From contig PGZM01000011.1 in the NCBI GenBank assembly GCA_002841395.1, positions 1 to 63,962 on the forward strand: a DNA stretch of 63,962 bases. The letters run 5' to 3'. Positions 24,746-33,034 of the stretch are shown in pieces. The notes beneath the pieces were generated by a model. The model did no database searches and was not told where the DNA came from. It saw only the letters and a list, made by a program, of their open reading frames with translations. Source of the DNA: Firmicutes bacterium HGW-Firmicutes-9. Lineage in GTDB: Bacteria > Bacillota > Clostridia > Christensenellales > CAG-138. The translations under genes were made by a program, and so were the position numbers. Every line of letters starts with the position of its first letter. Position 1 is the stretch's first letter.

Positions 24746-25876
24746 ATGAATCTTAACGCGATATTTCAAAACTTTTCCAATCTGACATGGCAGCAGGTTG
24801 TCATGTGGGCGATTGGCGGTATTCTAATCTATCTCGCTATCAAGAAGGACATGGAGCCATCGCTGCTCTTGCCGATGGGCTTTGGTGCGATCCTCGTCAA
24901 TATCCCGATGTCCGGCGCGATCACGCAGATCATCGACGGCGCGAAAGAGATTGGCGTACTAAACGTACTCTTCGACGGCGGTATCGCAAACGAACTCTTC
25001 CCGCTGCTGCTGTTTATCGGCATCGGTGCAATGATTGACTTTGAACCGCTGCTCACCAACCCGAAGCTCATGCTCTTCGGCGCGGCGGCACAGTTTGGCA
25101 TCTTCGCCACGCTTGTCGGCGCATCGCTGCTCGGCTTCCAGCTTAAGGACGCGGCATCCATCGCCATCATCGGCGCGGCGGACGGCCCGACCTCCATCTT
25201 TGTTGCCAACTATCTGAATTCAAACTTCCTAGGCCCGATCATCATTGCGGCGTATTCCTATATGGCGCTGGTGCCGATCGTCCAGCCGCCGATCATCAAG
25301 CTGCTCACCACCAAGCATGAGCGCTGCATTCGTATGGAATATACCGGAAGCAGCGTTTCGCAGTCCACGAAGATCCTTTTCCCGATCATCGTGACCGTCA
25401 TTGCCGGCGTGTTTGCGCCCCGTTCGGTCGCGCTGGTGGGCTTCCTCATGTTCGGCAACCTCATTCGCGAATGCGGCGTGCTCGGCAGTCTTTCCGATAC
25501 CGCGCAGAAGGTGCTCGCAAACCTGATCACCCTGCTGCTTGGCATCACCGTTGCTGCAAATATGCAGGCGGAATCCTTCCTCACGCTCAGAACACTGATG
25601 ATCCTCGGCCTCGGCCTTGTGGCGTTCATCTTTGATACCGCGGGCGGCGTACTCTTCGGCAAACTCATGAACCTCTTCACCAAGAAGAAGGTAAACCCTA
25701 TGATCGGAGCTGCGGGTATCTCCGCGTTCCCGATGGCATCCCGCGTGGTGCATAAGATGGGTCTTGCGGAAGACAAAACCAACCACCTGCTCATGCATGC
25801 AGCCGGCGCAAACGTCGCGGGGCAGATTGCCTCCGTCATCGCAGGCGGCGTACTCTTGAGCCTCATCGTGAAATAA
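24746..25876 (+). CDS. oadB: Na+-translocating decarboxylase, beta subunit
   Basis: This 376-aa polytopic protein of the OadB/GcdB/MmdB family is the membrane channel subunit that couples decarboxylation of a biotin-bound carboxyl group to Na+ export. The conserved region IIGAADGPTSIF includes the Asp known to bind Na+ in this family; GNLIREC is also present. The acid substrate (oxaloacetate, methylmalonyl-CoA or glutaconyl-CoA) depends on the carboxyltransferase subunit, which is not in the window. GAAAGG ribosome site. It is followed by a small gamma-like gene and the pyrophosphatase gene. Confidence 0.93.
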   Translation: MNLNAIFQNFSNLTWQQVVMWAIGGILIYLAIKKDMEPSLLLPMGFGAILVNIPMSGAITQIIDGAKEIGVLNVLFDGGIANELFPLLLFIGIGAMIDFEPLLTNPKLMLFGAAAQFGIFATLVGASLLGFQLKDAASIAIIGAADGPTSIFVANYLNSNFLGPIIIAAYSYMALVPIVQPPIIKLLTTKHERCIRMEYTGSSVSQSTKILFPIIVTVIAGVFAPRSVALVGFLMFGNLIRECGVLGSLSDTAQKVLANLITLLLGITVAANMQAESFLTLRTLMILGLGLVAFIFDTAGGVLFGKLMNLFTKKKVNPMIGAAGISAFPMASRVVHKMGLAEDKTNHLLMHAAGANVAGQIASVIAGGVLLSLIVK

Positions 25877-25892
25877 GAAAGGAGATACTATC

Positions 25893-26045
25893 ATGAATCT
25901 CGAAGCTGTTGCACCTCTTTCCGATACAATGAGTATCCTCGGCCTCGGCATGCTGGGCATCTTCATCGTGACGGCCGCGATCATCATCACCATTACGCTG
26001 TTAAACCTCCTCGCGACTCCTTCCAAAAAGGGCAAGCAATCCTAA
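25893..26045 (+). CDS. OadG-like small membrane subunit
   Basis: This 50-aa protein has a single central hydrophobic helix (MLGIFIVTAAIIITITLL) and a short Lys-rich tail. An AAAGGAGA ribosome site and position 16 bp after oadB support it as real. The start NLEAVAPLSDTMSILGLGMLG resembles gamma subunits of Na+-pump decarboxylases, which stabilise the complex, although it lacks the long C-terminal tail of classical OadG. Confidence 0.8.
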   Translation: MNLEAVAPLSDTMSILGLGMLGIFIVTAAIIITITLLNLLATPSKKGKQS

Positions 26046-26135
26046 CCTAGTTTGTGATCCGGCGGTGTGTTGAAAACAAACCGCCGATTCTCAATAGACC
26101 GCTCTCATGCGGATCAGGAAAAGGGAGATAGTGCT

Positions 26136-28202
26136 ATGGAAAACCTCATACTGTACGGGTCCATTCTCGTTGCACTTCTGGCGTTTGCGTTCGCCGCCTG
26201 GCTCTACCTTTGGGTCAAGCGTCAACCTTGCGAAAACCAGAAGATCATCAAGGCAACCGGGCTCATTCGTGCCGGCGCGCGTACATTCCTGCGCAAGGAA
26301 TACGGCGTTCTGGCGAGATTTGCAGGTGTTGCCGCGGTTCTCATCTTTTTGTTCCTTCCCAAGCCTGTATGGCAGGGCGCAGTTCTCCTCAACATCGAGA
26401 TGGTTGTTGCCTATATCTTCGGTACCGCATTCTCCGCAGTCGCAGGCAAGATCGGTCTTGAAGTCGCGACCATCGCCAATGGGCGCAGCGCGGAAGCCGC
26501 CAAGAAAGGCATTGCGCCTTCGTTTATGGCGGGATTTCGCGGCGGCGCTGTGATGGGTATGGCGGTTGTCGGCGCGAGCCTTCTTGGCGTAGCACTCGTC
26601 TATCTGCTCACCAAAGACGCGACCACGATCCTGGGTTTCAGCTTCGGCGCGAGCTCGCTGGCGTTGTTTGCCAAAGCGGGCGGCGGCATCTTCACCAAGA
26701 CCGCCGACATCAGCGCCGACCTTGTTGGTAAGGTTGAGCTGGGCATTCCGGAAGACGATCCCCGCAACCCCGCCGTCATCGCGGATAACGTTGGCGACAA
26801 CGTTGGCGATGTCGCCGGCATGGGCGCGGATCTCTTCGATTCCAACGTCGCCGCCATGGCAGCAGCCCTCGTTATGGGCAGCGCGCTCGGTGGAAACAAT
26901 GCGGACATGGTCTTCGTATTTGCTGCCCTGGGTCTTCTTGCCTCGATCATCGGCGTGATGACCGCGCGGATCGGCAAGCATGGTAACCCGACCAAGGCGC
27001 TCAACTCCAGCACCTACGTCACCACGGCAGTCTTTGCCGTGCTGACTGCTGCTGCTACCTACTTCTTCCAGTTCCCCTGGAGAATCTGGGGTGCCAGCAT
27101 TATCGGCCTCGCCGTCGGCGTGATCATCGGTATCACCACGGACTACTTCACGGATGACTCCAAGAAGCCCGTCCACTTCGTTGCGCACGCCAGCAAATCG
27201 GGACCTGCGTTCACGATTCTCTCCGGTATCTCCTACGGCCTGCTGTCCGTCTTCCCGGCCATGATCGGCATCGGCGTTGCAGCGGTTGCCGCATATAAAA
27301 TCTGCGAACCGCTCGGCGGCATCGAGTATGCGCTGTTCGGCATCTCCATGGCAGCCGTCGGCATGCTCTCCATCGTTGGCATGATCGTCAGTAACGACGC
27401 GTACGGCCCCATCGTGGACAACGCGCGCGGCCTTGCTGAGATGGGCGATCTCGGCGAAGAAGTTCTCGCCATCACCGACGAACTCGACTCCGCAGGCAAT
27501 ACCGTCAAAGCCGTCACCAAGGGCTTTGCGATCGCAGCCGCGGGTCTTACCGTCATCGCGCTGCTCGGTGCGTTCATGAGCGAGGTCAACACCGCCGCCG
27601 CCGAACTCGGCGTGGCCGGCATCCAGAACTTCGACATCATGAACCCGATGGTATTCTTCGGCCTGCTCGTCGGCGCGGCGGTTCCCGCTGTGTTCTCGGC
27701 GATGCTCATGCTCGGCGTTGATCGAAACGCGCAGCGCATGGTCGCGGAAATCCACCGTCAGTTCAAGGAAATCGTCGGCCTCAAAGAAGGCAAAGAAGGC
27801 GTTGAGCCGGAATACGACAAGTGCATTGAGATCGCCACCGACGGCGCGCTCAAGGAACTCGTTCCCGCCGGTCTCATGGCAATTGCTGCGACCTTCGTCG
27901 TCGGCTTCATCGGCGGCGTGCAGGCTATCGGCGGCTTTCTCTGCGGCAACATCATCTCCGGCCTGCTGTTCGCGCTCTTCATGAGCAACTCCGGCGGTCT
28001 CTGGGATAATTCCAAGAAGTATGTTGAGAGCGGCCACGAAGGCGGCAAGGGCAGCGACGCGCACAAGGCGGCAGTCGTTGGCGACACCGTCGGCGATCCG
28101 TTCAAAGACACCGCAGGTCCTTCCATCAACACGCAGATCACGGTTGTGTCGCTCGTGGCATCTCTGATGAGCACGCTGTTCCTCACACTGCATCTGTTCT
28201 AA
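26136..28202 (+). CDS. hppA: Membrane-bound ion-translocating pyrophosphatase, K+-independent type
   Basis: This 688-aa protein with about 16 transmembrane helices hydrolyses PPi and pumps cations. Substrate-site motifs: DISADLVGKVE, DDPRNPAVIADNVGDNVGD and, at the end, GDTVGDPFKDTAGPS. The determinant of K+ dependence reads GNTVKAVTKG, with Lys at residue 458 and Thr at 461, the combination known from K+-independent enzymes. These are H+ pumps in the characterised cases, whereas Na+ pumps need K+. AAGGGAG ribosome site. Together with oadB it forms an ion-gradient cluster. Confidence 0.95.
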   Translation: MENLILYGSILVALLAFAFAAWLYLWVKRQPCENQKIIKATGLIRAGARTFLRKEYGVLARFAGVAAVLIFLFLPKPVWQGAVLLNIEMVVAYIFGTAFSAVAGKIGLEVATIANGRSAEAAKKGIAPSFMAGFRGGAVMGMAVVGASLLGVALVYLLTKDATTILGFSFGASSLALFAKAGGGIFTKTADISADLVGKVELGIPEDDPRNPAVIADNVGDNVGDVAGMGADLFDSNVAAMAAALVMGSALGGNNADMVFVFAALGLLASIIGVMTARIGKHGNPTKALNSSTYVTTAVFAVLTAAATYFFQFPWRIWGASIIGLAVGVIIGITTDYFTDDSKKPVHFVAHASKSGPAFTILSGISYGLLSVFPAMIGIGVAAVAAYKICEPLGGIEYALFGISMAAVGMLSIVGMIVSNDAYGPIVDNARGLAEMGDLGEEVLAITDELDSAGNTVKAVTKGFAIAAAGLTVIALLGAFMSEVNTAAAELGVAGIQNFDIMNPMVFFGLLVGAAVPAVFSAMLMLGVDRNAQRMVAEIHRQFKEIVGLKEGKEGVEPEYDKCIEIATDGALKELVPAGLMAIAATFVVGFIGGVQAIGGFLCGNIISGLLFALFMSNSGGLWDNSKKYVESGHEGGKGSDAHKAAVVGDTVGDPFKDTAGPSINTQITVVSLVASLMSTLFLTLHLF

Positions 28203-28230
28203 GAACTACCCTGACAATCGAGCGTAGCGT

Positions 28231-28262
28231 AAGAGACAACCCTGGCGGGTTGTCTCTTTTAT
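28231..28262 (+). terminator. Terminator of hppA
   Basis: AGAGACAACCC-tggc-GGGTTGTCTCT followed by TTTAT. Confidence 0.85.
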
Positions 28263-28280
28263 GTTCCTGACATTGTACGT

Positions 28281-28814
28281 TCAGTTTGCTACGGGGAAGG
28301 AAGCGTGAATCTGTTCCAGTGCGATTCGCCCAAAGTGCTCGCAGTCCGCGTCCGTGAGGACATAGTTAGACGTATCGTCCCGCGTTGGGGTAGGTTCAGC
28401 CGGAAGCAGCGTGCGGATGTGCTGATCCAGCACGAACAAAGGCGCTCTTCCGGCACGCTTCGTCAGCTCGTCGGAGAGTTTTGGGTTGTTGCTGTCCGCG
28501 CCGCCACTGACGGAGAGGAACCCGTAAGAACAGCGACTTTTCCGCAGCATATCCAAGCAGCGGCGAAGAGGAAAAGCAACCTGCCCTAGCCATACGGGCG
28601 CGACCAGAAGTACACGATCGTATCGCGCGAATGCGTCTGCCGCCAAATTAATTTTCGGCTTGCGATGGAGGATCATATCGAGCGTGATGGTGCCATTGGT
28701 GACGGGCTGCTCGGTCGTAATAACAACATGTTCTGCATCGAGCGCATTCGCCAGATGCGATGCGTAGCGTGCATTATTGCCAGTTAGACTGTAGGAAAAA
28801 ATAGCGGTTTTCAT
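28281..28814 (-). CDS. Flavodoxin-like protein
   Basis: This 177-aa protein starts MKTAIFSYSLTGNNARYA, where SLTGNN is the FMN-phosphate loop. VAPVWLGQVAFPLRRCLDML and the SVSGGADSNN segment are the other FMN-contact regions. It is a redox carrier or quinone-reductase-like flavoprotein. Two adjacent ATGs exist; the second (28814) has the better spacing to AGGAG. It is the last gene of the small operon 29610 to 28281, under the TetR regulator. Confidence 0.88.
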   Translation of the reverse strand: MKTAIFSYSLTGNNARYASHLANALDAEHVVITTEQPVTNGTITLDMILHRKPKINLAADAFARYDRVLLVAPVWLGQVAFPLRRCLDMLRKSRCSYGFLSVSGGADSNNPKLSDELTKRAGRAPLFVLDQHIRTLLPAEPTPTRDDTSNYVLTDADCEHFGRIALEQIHASFPVAN

Positions 28815-28839
28815 CATATACTCCTAGTAAATCGTTGTT

Positions 28840-29304
28840 TTAGTGTGCCTGTAGTAATGCATTTTCCAGTGCTTTCAGGTGCGCGTTGCATGTCAGCGTC
28901 GCGCCGCTGATGGCATCGACCTGTAGACTCTCATGCTGAAGGACCGCGTCAAACAGATCGCGAATGCTCTTACCTTCTGCGAGTTCCTGTAGAGTGCCGT
29001 TTTCATCGACCGCGCCGCTGAGTACGCGAATCTGTGAGACGTCTCCGTTTTCAACGACGATCTCCACGGTCGCATCGCGCAAGCTGCCTTTTGTACCTTG
29101 GTAGGAACCGCGATAGGTTCCGTCCTGCAGGCGGGAGAAATCGATCTCGCCAATTGTCAGCGAAGCCGCTTCCTGCCTAGAGGGTGCATCCAGAAAGAAT
29201 CCGGCGAGGGCGAATGCGACGAGCAGCGCAAGGATGACAACCGGAATTCGCCAGAGCTTGCGTTTCCGGTTTGCTTTTACTGGAAGATGGACTGACTTTT
29301 TCAT
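28840..29304 (-). CDS. Membrane-anchored FMN-binding domain protein
   Basis: This 154-aa protein has a basic N-terminus and one transmembrane helix (residues 18-38). A single FMN_bind domain follows, with DAISGATLTCNAHLKALENAL near the C-terminus; SGAT is the site where flavin is covalently attached by ApbE-type transferases. It should pass electrons outside the membrane. No strong ribosome site is visible, and with only 12 bp after the preceding gene, translation is probably coupled. Confidence 0.9.
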   Translation of the reverse strand: MKKSVHLPVKANRKRKLWRIPVVILALLVAFALAGFFLDAPSRQEAASLTIGEIDFSRLQDGTYRGSYQGTKGSLRDATVEIVVENGDVSQIRVLSGAVDENGTLQELAEGKSIRDLFDAVLQHESLQVDAISGATLTCNAHLKALENALLQAH

Positions 29305-29316
29305 GTGAATGTACCG

Positions 29317-29610
29317 TTATTCCGCCGTGAGTACGACATGCGTATCGCTGGGTGTGTCCACATGATCGAACAGCACATGGGGAAGCATGCGCTCGCCTGA
29401 TGCAACGGCGCGCTCAAACACCGCGCAATCAAAATCTTCCAGTTGTGCCATTGCCTTTGCGCAGGCGTCGGTCTCGTTTTTCGCGGCGTCTTTTCCGAAC
29501 TTCATCCCGAGGCGAAACATGCCGTAGGGGATGCGGACGTCGGCGGTCTTCTTTCCTGCTTCCGTTACGAAAACATGGACTCTTCTTACTTTGGTAGGTT
29601 TGTTCTTCAT
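29317..29610 (-). CDS. Small protein, possibly SHOCT/YvlB-N-terminal-like
   Basis: This 97-aa protein was not confidently recognised. The segment VRIPYGMFRLGMKFGKD resembles the helix-forming RIPLSL-x-x-LGLKF element found at the N-terminus of YvlB/LiaX-type proteins. First gene of the flavodoxin/FMN-bind operon; AAAGGAA ribosome site. A TetR-type palindrome covers its promoter. Confidence 0.65.
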   Translation of the reverse strand: MKNKPTKVRRVHVFVTEAGKKTADVRIPYGMFRLGMKFGKDAAKNETDACAKAMAQLEDFDCAVFERAVASGERMLPHVLFDHVDTPSDTHVVLTAE

Positions 29611-29631
29611 TTCTTTCTATTCCTTTCAACG

Positions 29632-29668
29632 TGAATGAATATTAATGAATTCATTCATTTATTTGCAA
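29632..29668 (-). promoter_or_regulatory. Promoter and TetR operator of the flavodoxin operon
   Basis: Minus-strand TTGCAA (29663-29668), 17-bp spacer, TTAATA (29640-29645). The inverted repeat TGAATGAAT-n8-ATTCATTCA (29632-29657) covers the spacer and -10. The same half-sites occur at the tetR promoter. Confidence 0.75.
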
Positions 29669-29684
29669 ATCAAATGCACCTCGA

Positions 29685-30263
29685 TTATTGGGTGCAATTT
29701 GTTAGGCTTTCCATAACCAGCTGCGTCATCACATACAGCAGATCCGGGAAATATTCCAGGCCGATCTCGTCCTTGTGCGTATCGGCATTGATGATGGCCT
29801 CGAACACCTTCATGATCATTACGCTGTCAATATCAGCGCGCATTTTTCCCTCTGCCTGCCAGCGACGGACGAGCTCCAGAAAGGTATCGTAGATGAAGTT
29901 CAGCGATTCGATCGCGTGCTCTTCCCGGTATGTCTTTTCAATTTTCCGGAAATCTTCGCTGCGATACCATTCACGAAGAATCGGGCTTGCCGAAATACCC
30001 TCATCATTCGACCGTAAAACCTGGGCGACAATTTCTAAAGGTGATTGATTCATATCAAGCGATTCCAGGAAATTTCTCTTCAGCGCGGTGTTTTCGTCGC
30101 GAAAAATCTCCATGAAAAGCTGCTCTTTGGAGGAATAGTAGAGATAGAAAGTTCCGACCGCCATATGCGCTGCCTTCGTAATGGCAGCGATATTGGTATC
30201 TTTGAAGCCCTTCTCGCTGAAAATCACTTTTGCCGCATCATATAACTGCTGTTTCTTATCCAT
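29685..30263 (-). CDS. TetR/AcrR family transcriptional regulator
   Basis: This 192-aa protein has an N-terminal TetR HTH: KKQQLYDAAKVIFSEKGF, then TNIAAITKAAHMAVGTFYLYYSSKE. A divergent ligand-binding domain follows. The ATG at 30263 has GGAGGG upstream. Matching palindromes lie at its own promoter and at the promoter of the downstream flavodoxin operon, so it probably represses both in response to an unknown, perhaps redox-active, ligand. Confidence 0.92.
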   Translation of the reverse strand: MDKKQQLYDAAKVIFSEKGFKDTNIAAITKAAHMAVGTFYLYYSSKEQLFMEIFRDENTALKRNFLESLDMNQSPLEIVAQVLRSNDEGISASPILREWYRSEDFRKIEKTYREEHAIESLNFIYDTFLELVRRWQAEGKMRADIDSVMIMKVFEAIINADTHKDEIGLEYFPDLLYVMTQLVMESLTNCTQ

Positions 30264-30274
30264 AGTACCCTCCG

Positions 30275-30332
30275 ATGAATGAATTATCAACAAATTCATT
30301 CATATTGTAACGACACGATATCGAGTTGTCAA
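30275..30332 (-). promoter_or_regulatory. Promoter and operator of tetR-type gene
   Basis: Minus-strand TTGACA (30327-30332), 17-bp spacer, TACAAT (30304-30309). Immediately downstream is ATGAATGAATT-n7-AATTCATTCAT (30275-30303), covering the start site. Confidence 0.85.
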
Positions 30333-30653
30333 GCGAAATAGCATAAAAATATAAAAAGAGGACAAAATCCCCCAAAATCGACAGGACACCCCTCACGGGG
30401 CGTCCTAATTTCGGGAGCATACGGCGGGATCTTTGCATTTCCTGCGGCAATAGAAATCTGTCACGAAAAGATGGATGATGTCGGCGCGTAAGCTTGCCGT
30501 TTGTCTCCCAACGATGTATATACTACCAGAGAAAGATGAACTAGACATCAACGACATGTTACGAATTTGAAACGGATTGTGTCCGCAAAACACGCATACA
30601 AGAACGGTTCTCAACTGCCATTTTTTGGATGCTCAAACGAGAGAAATGACTGC
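30333..30653. other. Intergenic region, little recognisable content
   Basis: One hairpin AGGAC(A)CCCC-tcac-GGGG(C)GTCCT lies near 30381-30405 without a clear T run. Otherwise I see no gene, repeat or regulatory pattern. Confidence 0.5.
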
Positions 30654-30686
30654 AAAAAAACGCCGCGCTTTGTTTAAAGCGCGGCG
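30654..30686 (-). terminator. Terminator of lipoprotein gene
   Basis: CGCCGCGCTTT-gttt-AAAGCGCGGCG with T7 on the minus strand. Confidence 0.9.
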
Positions 30687-30707
30687 ATGCGGATCGCGTG
30701 TGATACC

Positions 30708-31541
30708 TTAGCCTTCGCTCTCCGACGGGACATACTCAAAGTTGACGGAGGTGCCTTCCGCGGTCATGCCGGTGATGGTGTTTCCGGTGATGGAATACCA
30801 TTCTTTGGCGGCTTTGGGGAAGTCGGCGCTCTCGTTTCCAGTCAGCGCAGCGGGACGACCCACGCCGGTTTCGATGCTGAACGTACCGTCGCTTCCGTTG
30901 ACGGCGATCTGGTATACGGTGCCGGTGCCGTCTTCCGCGATGCTATAAAACTGGCTGACATATCCAAACGAGGTGCGGAACGCCTCAAAGTAGGTGTTCT
31001 CCATACCGTTGGTAGTGCCGACAACATACAACGATCTGCCCTTGTCATAGGTGCCGACCATCGTGGTCTCCTGATCGTCCGAGTTTTTGTAGGTAATCGT
31101 GTAGTTGTTGCCCTGTTCGCTGTACTTGACGTCCTTTGAACCCATCATCGCCAGCGCGGTGGCAACAGAGCTTTCTCCGAGGCCAAAATACATCGCAGGC
31201 AGCAGATACAGGTCGCTCAACGAAACGCCGAGGAACGAGAACGCGCTCATCATCGTGTCAGGGTTGTTGCTCAGTCCATCCATCAGGCGCTCGAGCGCGG
31301 CGGACTTTGCCTCCATATATGCGTTGACGAACTCGGAAGCGTTGTCGTTTGCGCTGCCTGCGGGCGCGCTCTGCTGTGTGTCGCCGGATGCTGCGCCGTC
31401 GCTGACCGCTTCACCGGCATTTTCTGCCGCGGTGATCGCGTCCGAAACGGCGTCCGCTGCGGCATCCTTCGCCTTGGCGCAGCCGGTCATCACGAACGCA
31501 ATCATCATGATCGCCAGTGCAATGGATATTGCTTTTTTCAT
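30708..31541 (-). CDS. Lipoprotein of unknown function
   Basis: This 277-aa protein has a lipoprotein signal peptide with lipobox VMTGC (Cys21). A low-complexity Ala/Asp/Gly linker (residues 22-70) follows, then a soluble domain with several beta-rich stretches (NNYTITYKNSDDQETTMVGTY region). The domain was not recognised. It should be displayed on the outer face of the membrane. AAGGGGGA ribosome site; monocistronic. Confidence 0.82.
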   Translation of the reverse strand: MKKAISIALAIMMIAFVMTGCAKAKDAAADAVSDAITAAENAGEAVSDGAASGDTQQSAPAGSANDNASEFVNAYMEAKSAALERLMDGLSNNPDTMMSAFSFLGVSLSDLYLLPAMYFGLGESSVATALAMMGSKDVKYSEQGNNYTITYKNSDDQETTMVGTYDKGRSLYVVGTTNGMENTYFEAFRTSFGYVSQFYSIAEDGTGTVYQIAVNGSDGTFSIETGVGRPAALTGNESADFPKAAKEWYSITGNTITGMTAEGTSVNFEYVPSESEG

Positions 31542-31661
31542 ATTGAAATCCCCCTTCTATACGTTAGGCTCGCGGGCGCGGTACGCAGCCCGCATATCAA
31601 CACGCGTTGTGTTCGACGATTTGATTTTAGCATACCGATACGCGATTGAACAGTATTGAAA

Positions 31662-31694
31662 AACCCCGACCGTGATTTGCACACAATCGGGGAT
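31662..31694 (-). terminator. Terminator of pentapeptide-repeat gene
   Basis: CCCCGA...TCGGGG stem with extension TTGTG/CACGG on the minus strand, then T5. Confidence 0.6.
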
Positions 31695-31722
31695 ATAGAA
31701 AGCGATAGATTCTGCTCTGCTA

Positions 31723-32382
31723 TTACTGCTGCGGCAGATCGTCCTGAACGATCACGCCCGCAAGCAGCTGACCCAGCATCGCCGCCTGTTCCAGATTTAC
31801 CTTCGCGCCGCGCAGCTCCGTTCCGCTGATGGAGATACCGGACAGCTCACTGTCGGAGAAATCCATGCCGGAACAGGCGGTTTTGAACAGTTCCGCCCGC
31901 GTGAGCAGACACCGCGAGAATGTGGTTGTAGAGAGCGCGCAACCGGAGATAGATCCGCTGGTAAAATCGCAGTCGGAAAAGCGCGTATGCCGCAGTTTGC
32001 TGCCGGATAGGTTTGCATACCGTGCGACACAGCGATCAAAAACAGCGTCGAGCAGGAAGGATTCGGAGAGCGCTATGCCCAGGAGTTTACAGTCTGCCAC
32101 GCGTGACCGCTGCAGCGTGCCCTTTTGCATCTGCATGTTGGATAGATCGCTCAGCTCCAGCAAGCAGTTGATGAACGCCGCCCGCTCCAGCGAACAGCCG
32201 GATAGCTTGCAGCCGACAAAACGGCAGTTGCGAAATGTGAGTCCGGGATACGAACCGCCTTCCAGCGTGAGATTTTCAAACAGGGTGAATTCGATGTCCT
32301 CCTGCTCATCGCACGCATGAGAAAACAGCGCTTCGATGTCGTCGCAGTTGGTAAGATTGCCATACTTCAAATCTTGTTTCAT
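31723..32382 (-). CDS. Pentapeptide-repeat protein
   Basis: This 219-aa protein is built largely of A(D/N)LxX-type pentapeptide repeats from about residue 40 to 195, for example LTFRNCRFVGCKLSGCSLER and ARYANLSGSKLRHTRFSDCD. The repeats form a right-handed quadrilateral beta-helix. Some family members mimic DNA and bind gyrase, but most have no known role. Cysteines are frequent at repeat positions. It is divergent from the DUF6323 gene. Confidence 0.88.
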   Translation of the reverse strand: MKQDLKYGNLTNCDDIEALFSHACDEQEDIEFTLFENLTLEGGSYPGLTFRNCRFVGCKLSGCSLERAAFINCLLELSDLSNMQMQKGTLQRSRVADCKLLGIALSESFLLDAVFDRCVARYANLSGSKLRHTRFSDCDFTSGSISGCALSTTTFSRCLLTRAELFKTACSGMDFSDSELSGISISGTELRGAKVNLEQAAMLGQLLAGVIVQDDLPQQ

Positions 32383-32426
32383 AACAGAAAGTGTAACACA
32401 CTGCGATTTTTACGTACAGAGCAAAA

Positions 32427-32460
32427 AAATATGAGCCGCGTTAGAAGCGCGACTCATTTT
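32427..32460. terminator. Terminator-like hairpin between divergent genes
   Basis: ATGAG(C)CGCG-n7-CGCG(A)CTCAT, flanked by A7 on the left and TTTTG on the right. It sits upstream of both the pentapeptide gene and the DUF6323 gene, so it would act in a leader or be the remnant of a lost gene. Confidence 0.6.
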
Positions 32461-32554
32461 GTGATGTTACTATAACACATTTGACGGTATTTAACAAGTC
32501 TTGCGCGATTAGGCATACAGGGACTATGCTTGTTAGAAAGAGGGGGTGCGTATC

Positions 32555-33034
32555 ATGTCACAGGAAAATGGAAGCGGACTTATTTTGGTGTTGCGGGAAC
32601 AGTTTTTGACGGAACTACGCACGGTCAATGAGACCTCCTCGCGTTATGGTTTAATACTCAGCGAACAGGGCATGCTGGAACTCGCGCAGGCGAGAACACG
32701 CGCGTTGTTCGATCAAGGCCGCGTGGAACTCGGTGTAAGCGCGGTAAAGAGCATCGTAGACGGATTTTGCGACTCGCCATATCTGCTGCAAGATGACTAT
32801 GAAGCGACGCTTCTGGAGCTTGTCGATGCGTTCTACTACTTCAAGAACGCCTGCGGGGATCAACTCACGGATGATGAGTTGATACAGGCCATGCGCGAGC
32901 GATATGATGCCTACGCCGGTTCAGTGGAGGCGGTGATCAGCACCTCGCTGGAGACGATGTGCCGCGCGCGGCGATTCGGTCTCACAGAAGACGCAGACGA
33001 GGAGGATGAAGATGACGAACGAGACGACAAGTAA
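32555..33034 (+). CDS. DUF6323-like protein
   Basis: This 159-aa cytosolic protein resembles DUF6323: SSRYGLILSEQGMLELAQAR, then GRVELGVSAVKSIVDGFCDS and LVDAFYYFKNACGDQLTDDEL, with a strongly acidic C-terminus (DEEDEDDERDD). The function is unknown. The ATG at 32555 has GAGGGGG upstream. It overlaps the following gene by 23 bp, so the two are translationally coupled. Confidence 0.78.
   Translation: MSQENGSGLILVLREQFLTELRTVNETSSRYGLILSEQGMLELAQARTRALFDQGRVELGVSAVKSIVDGFCDSPYLLQDDYEATLLELVDAFYYFKNACGDQLTDDELIQAMRERYDAYAGSVEAVISTSLETMCRARRFGLTEDADEEDEDDERDDK

Noticed and set aside
26091..28193. Long open frame on the minus strand opposite hppA
   Set aside because: It mirrors the high-GC codon pattern of hppA, has no ribosome site, and its translation is low-complexity Asp/Glu/Arg/His-rich sequence.
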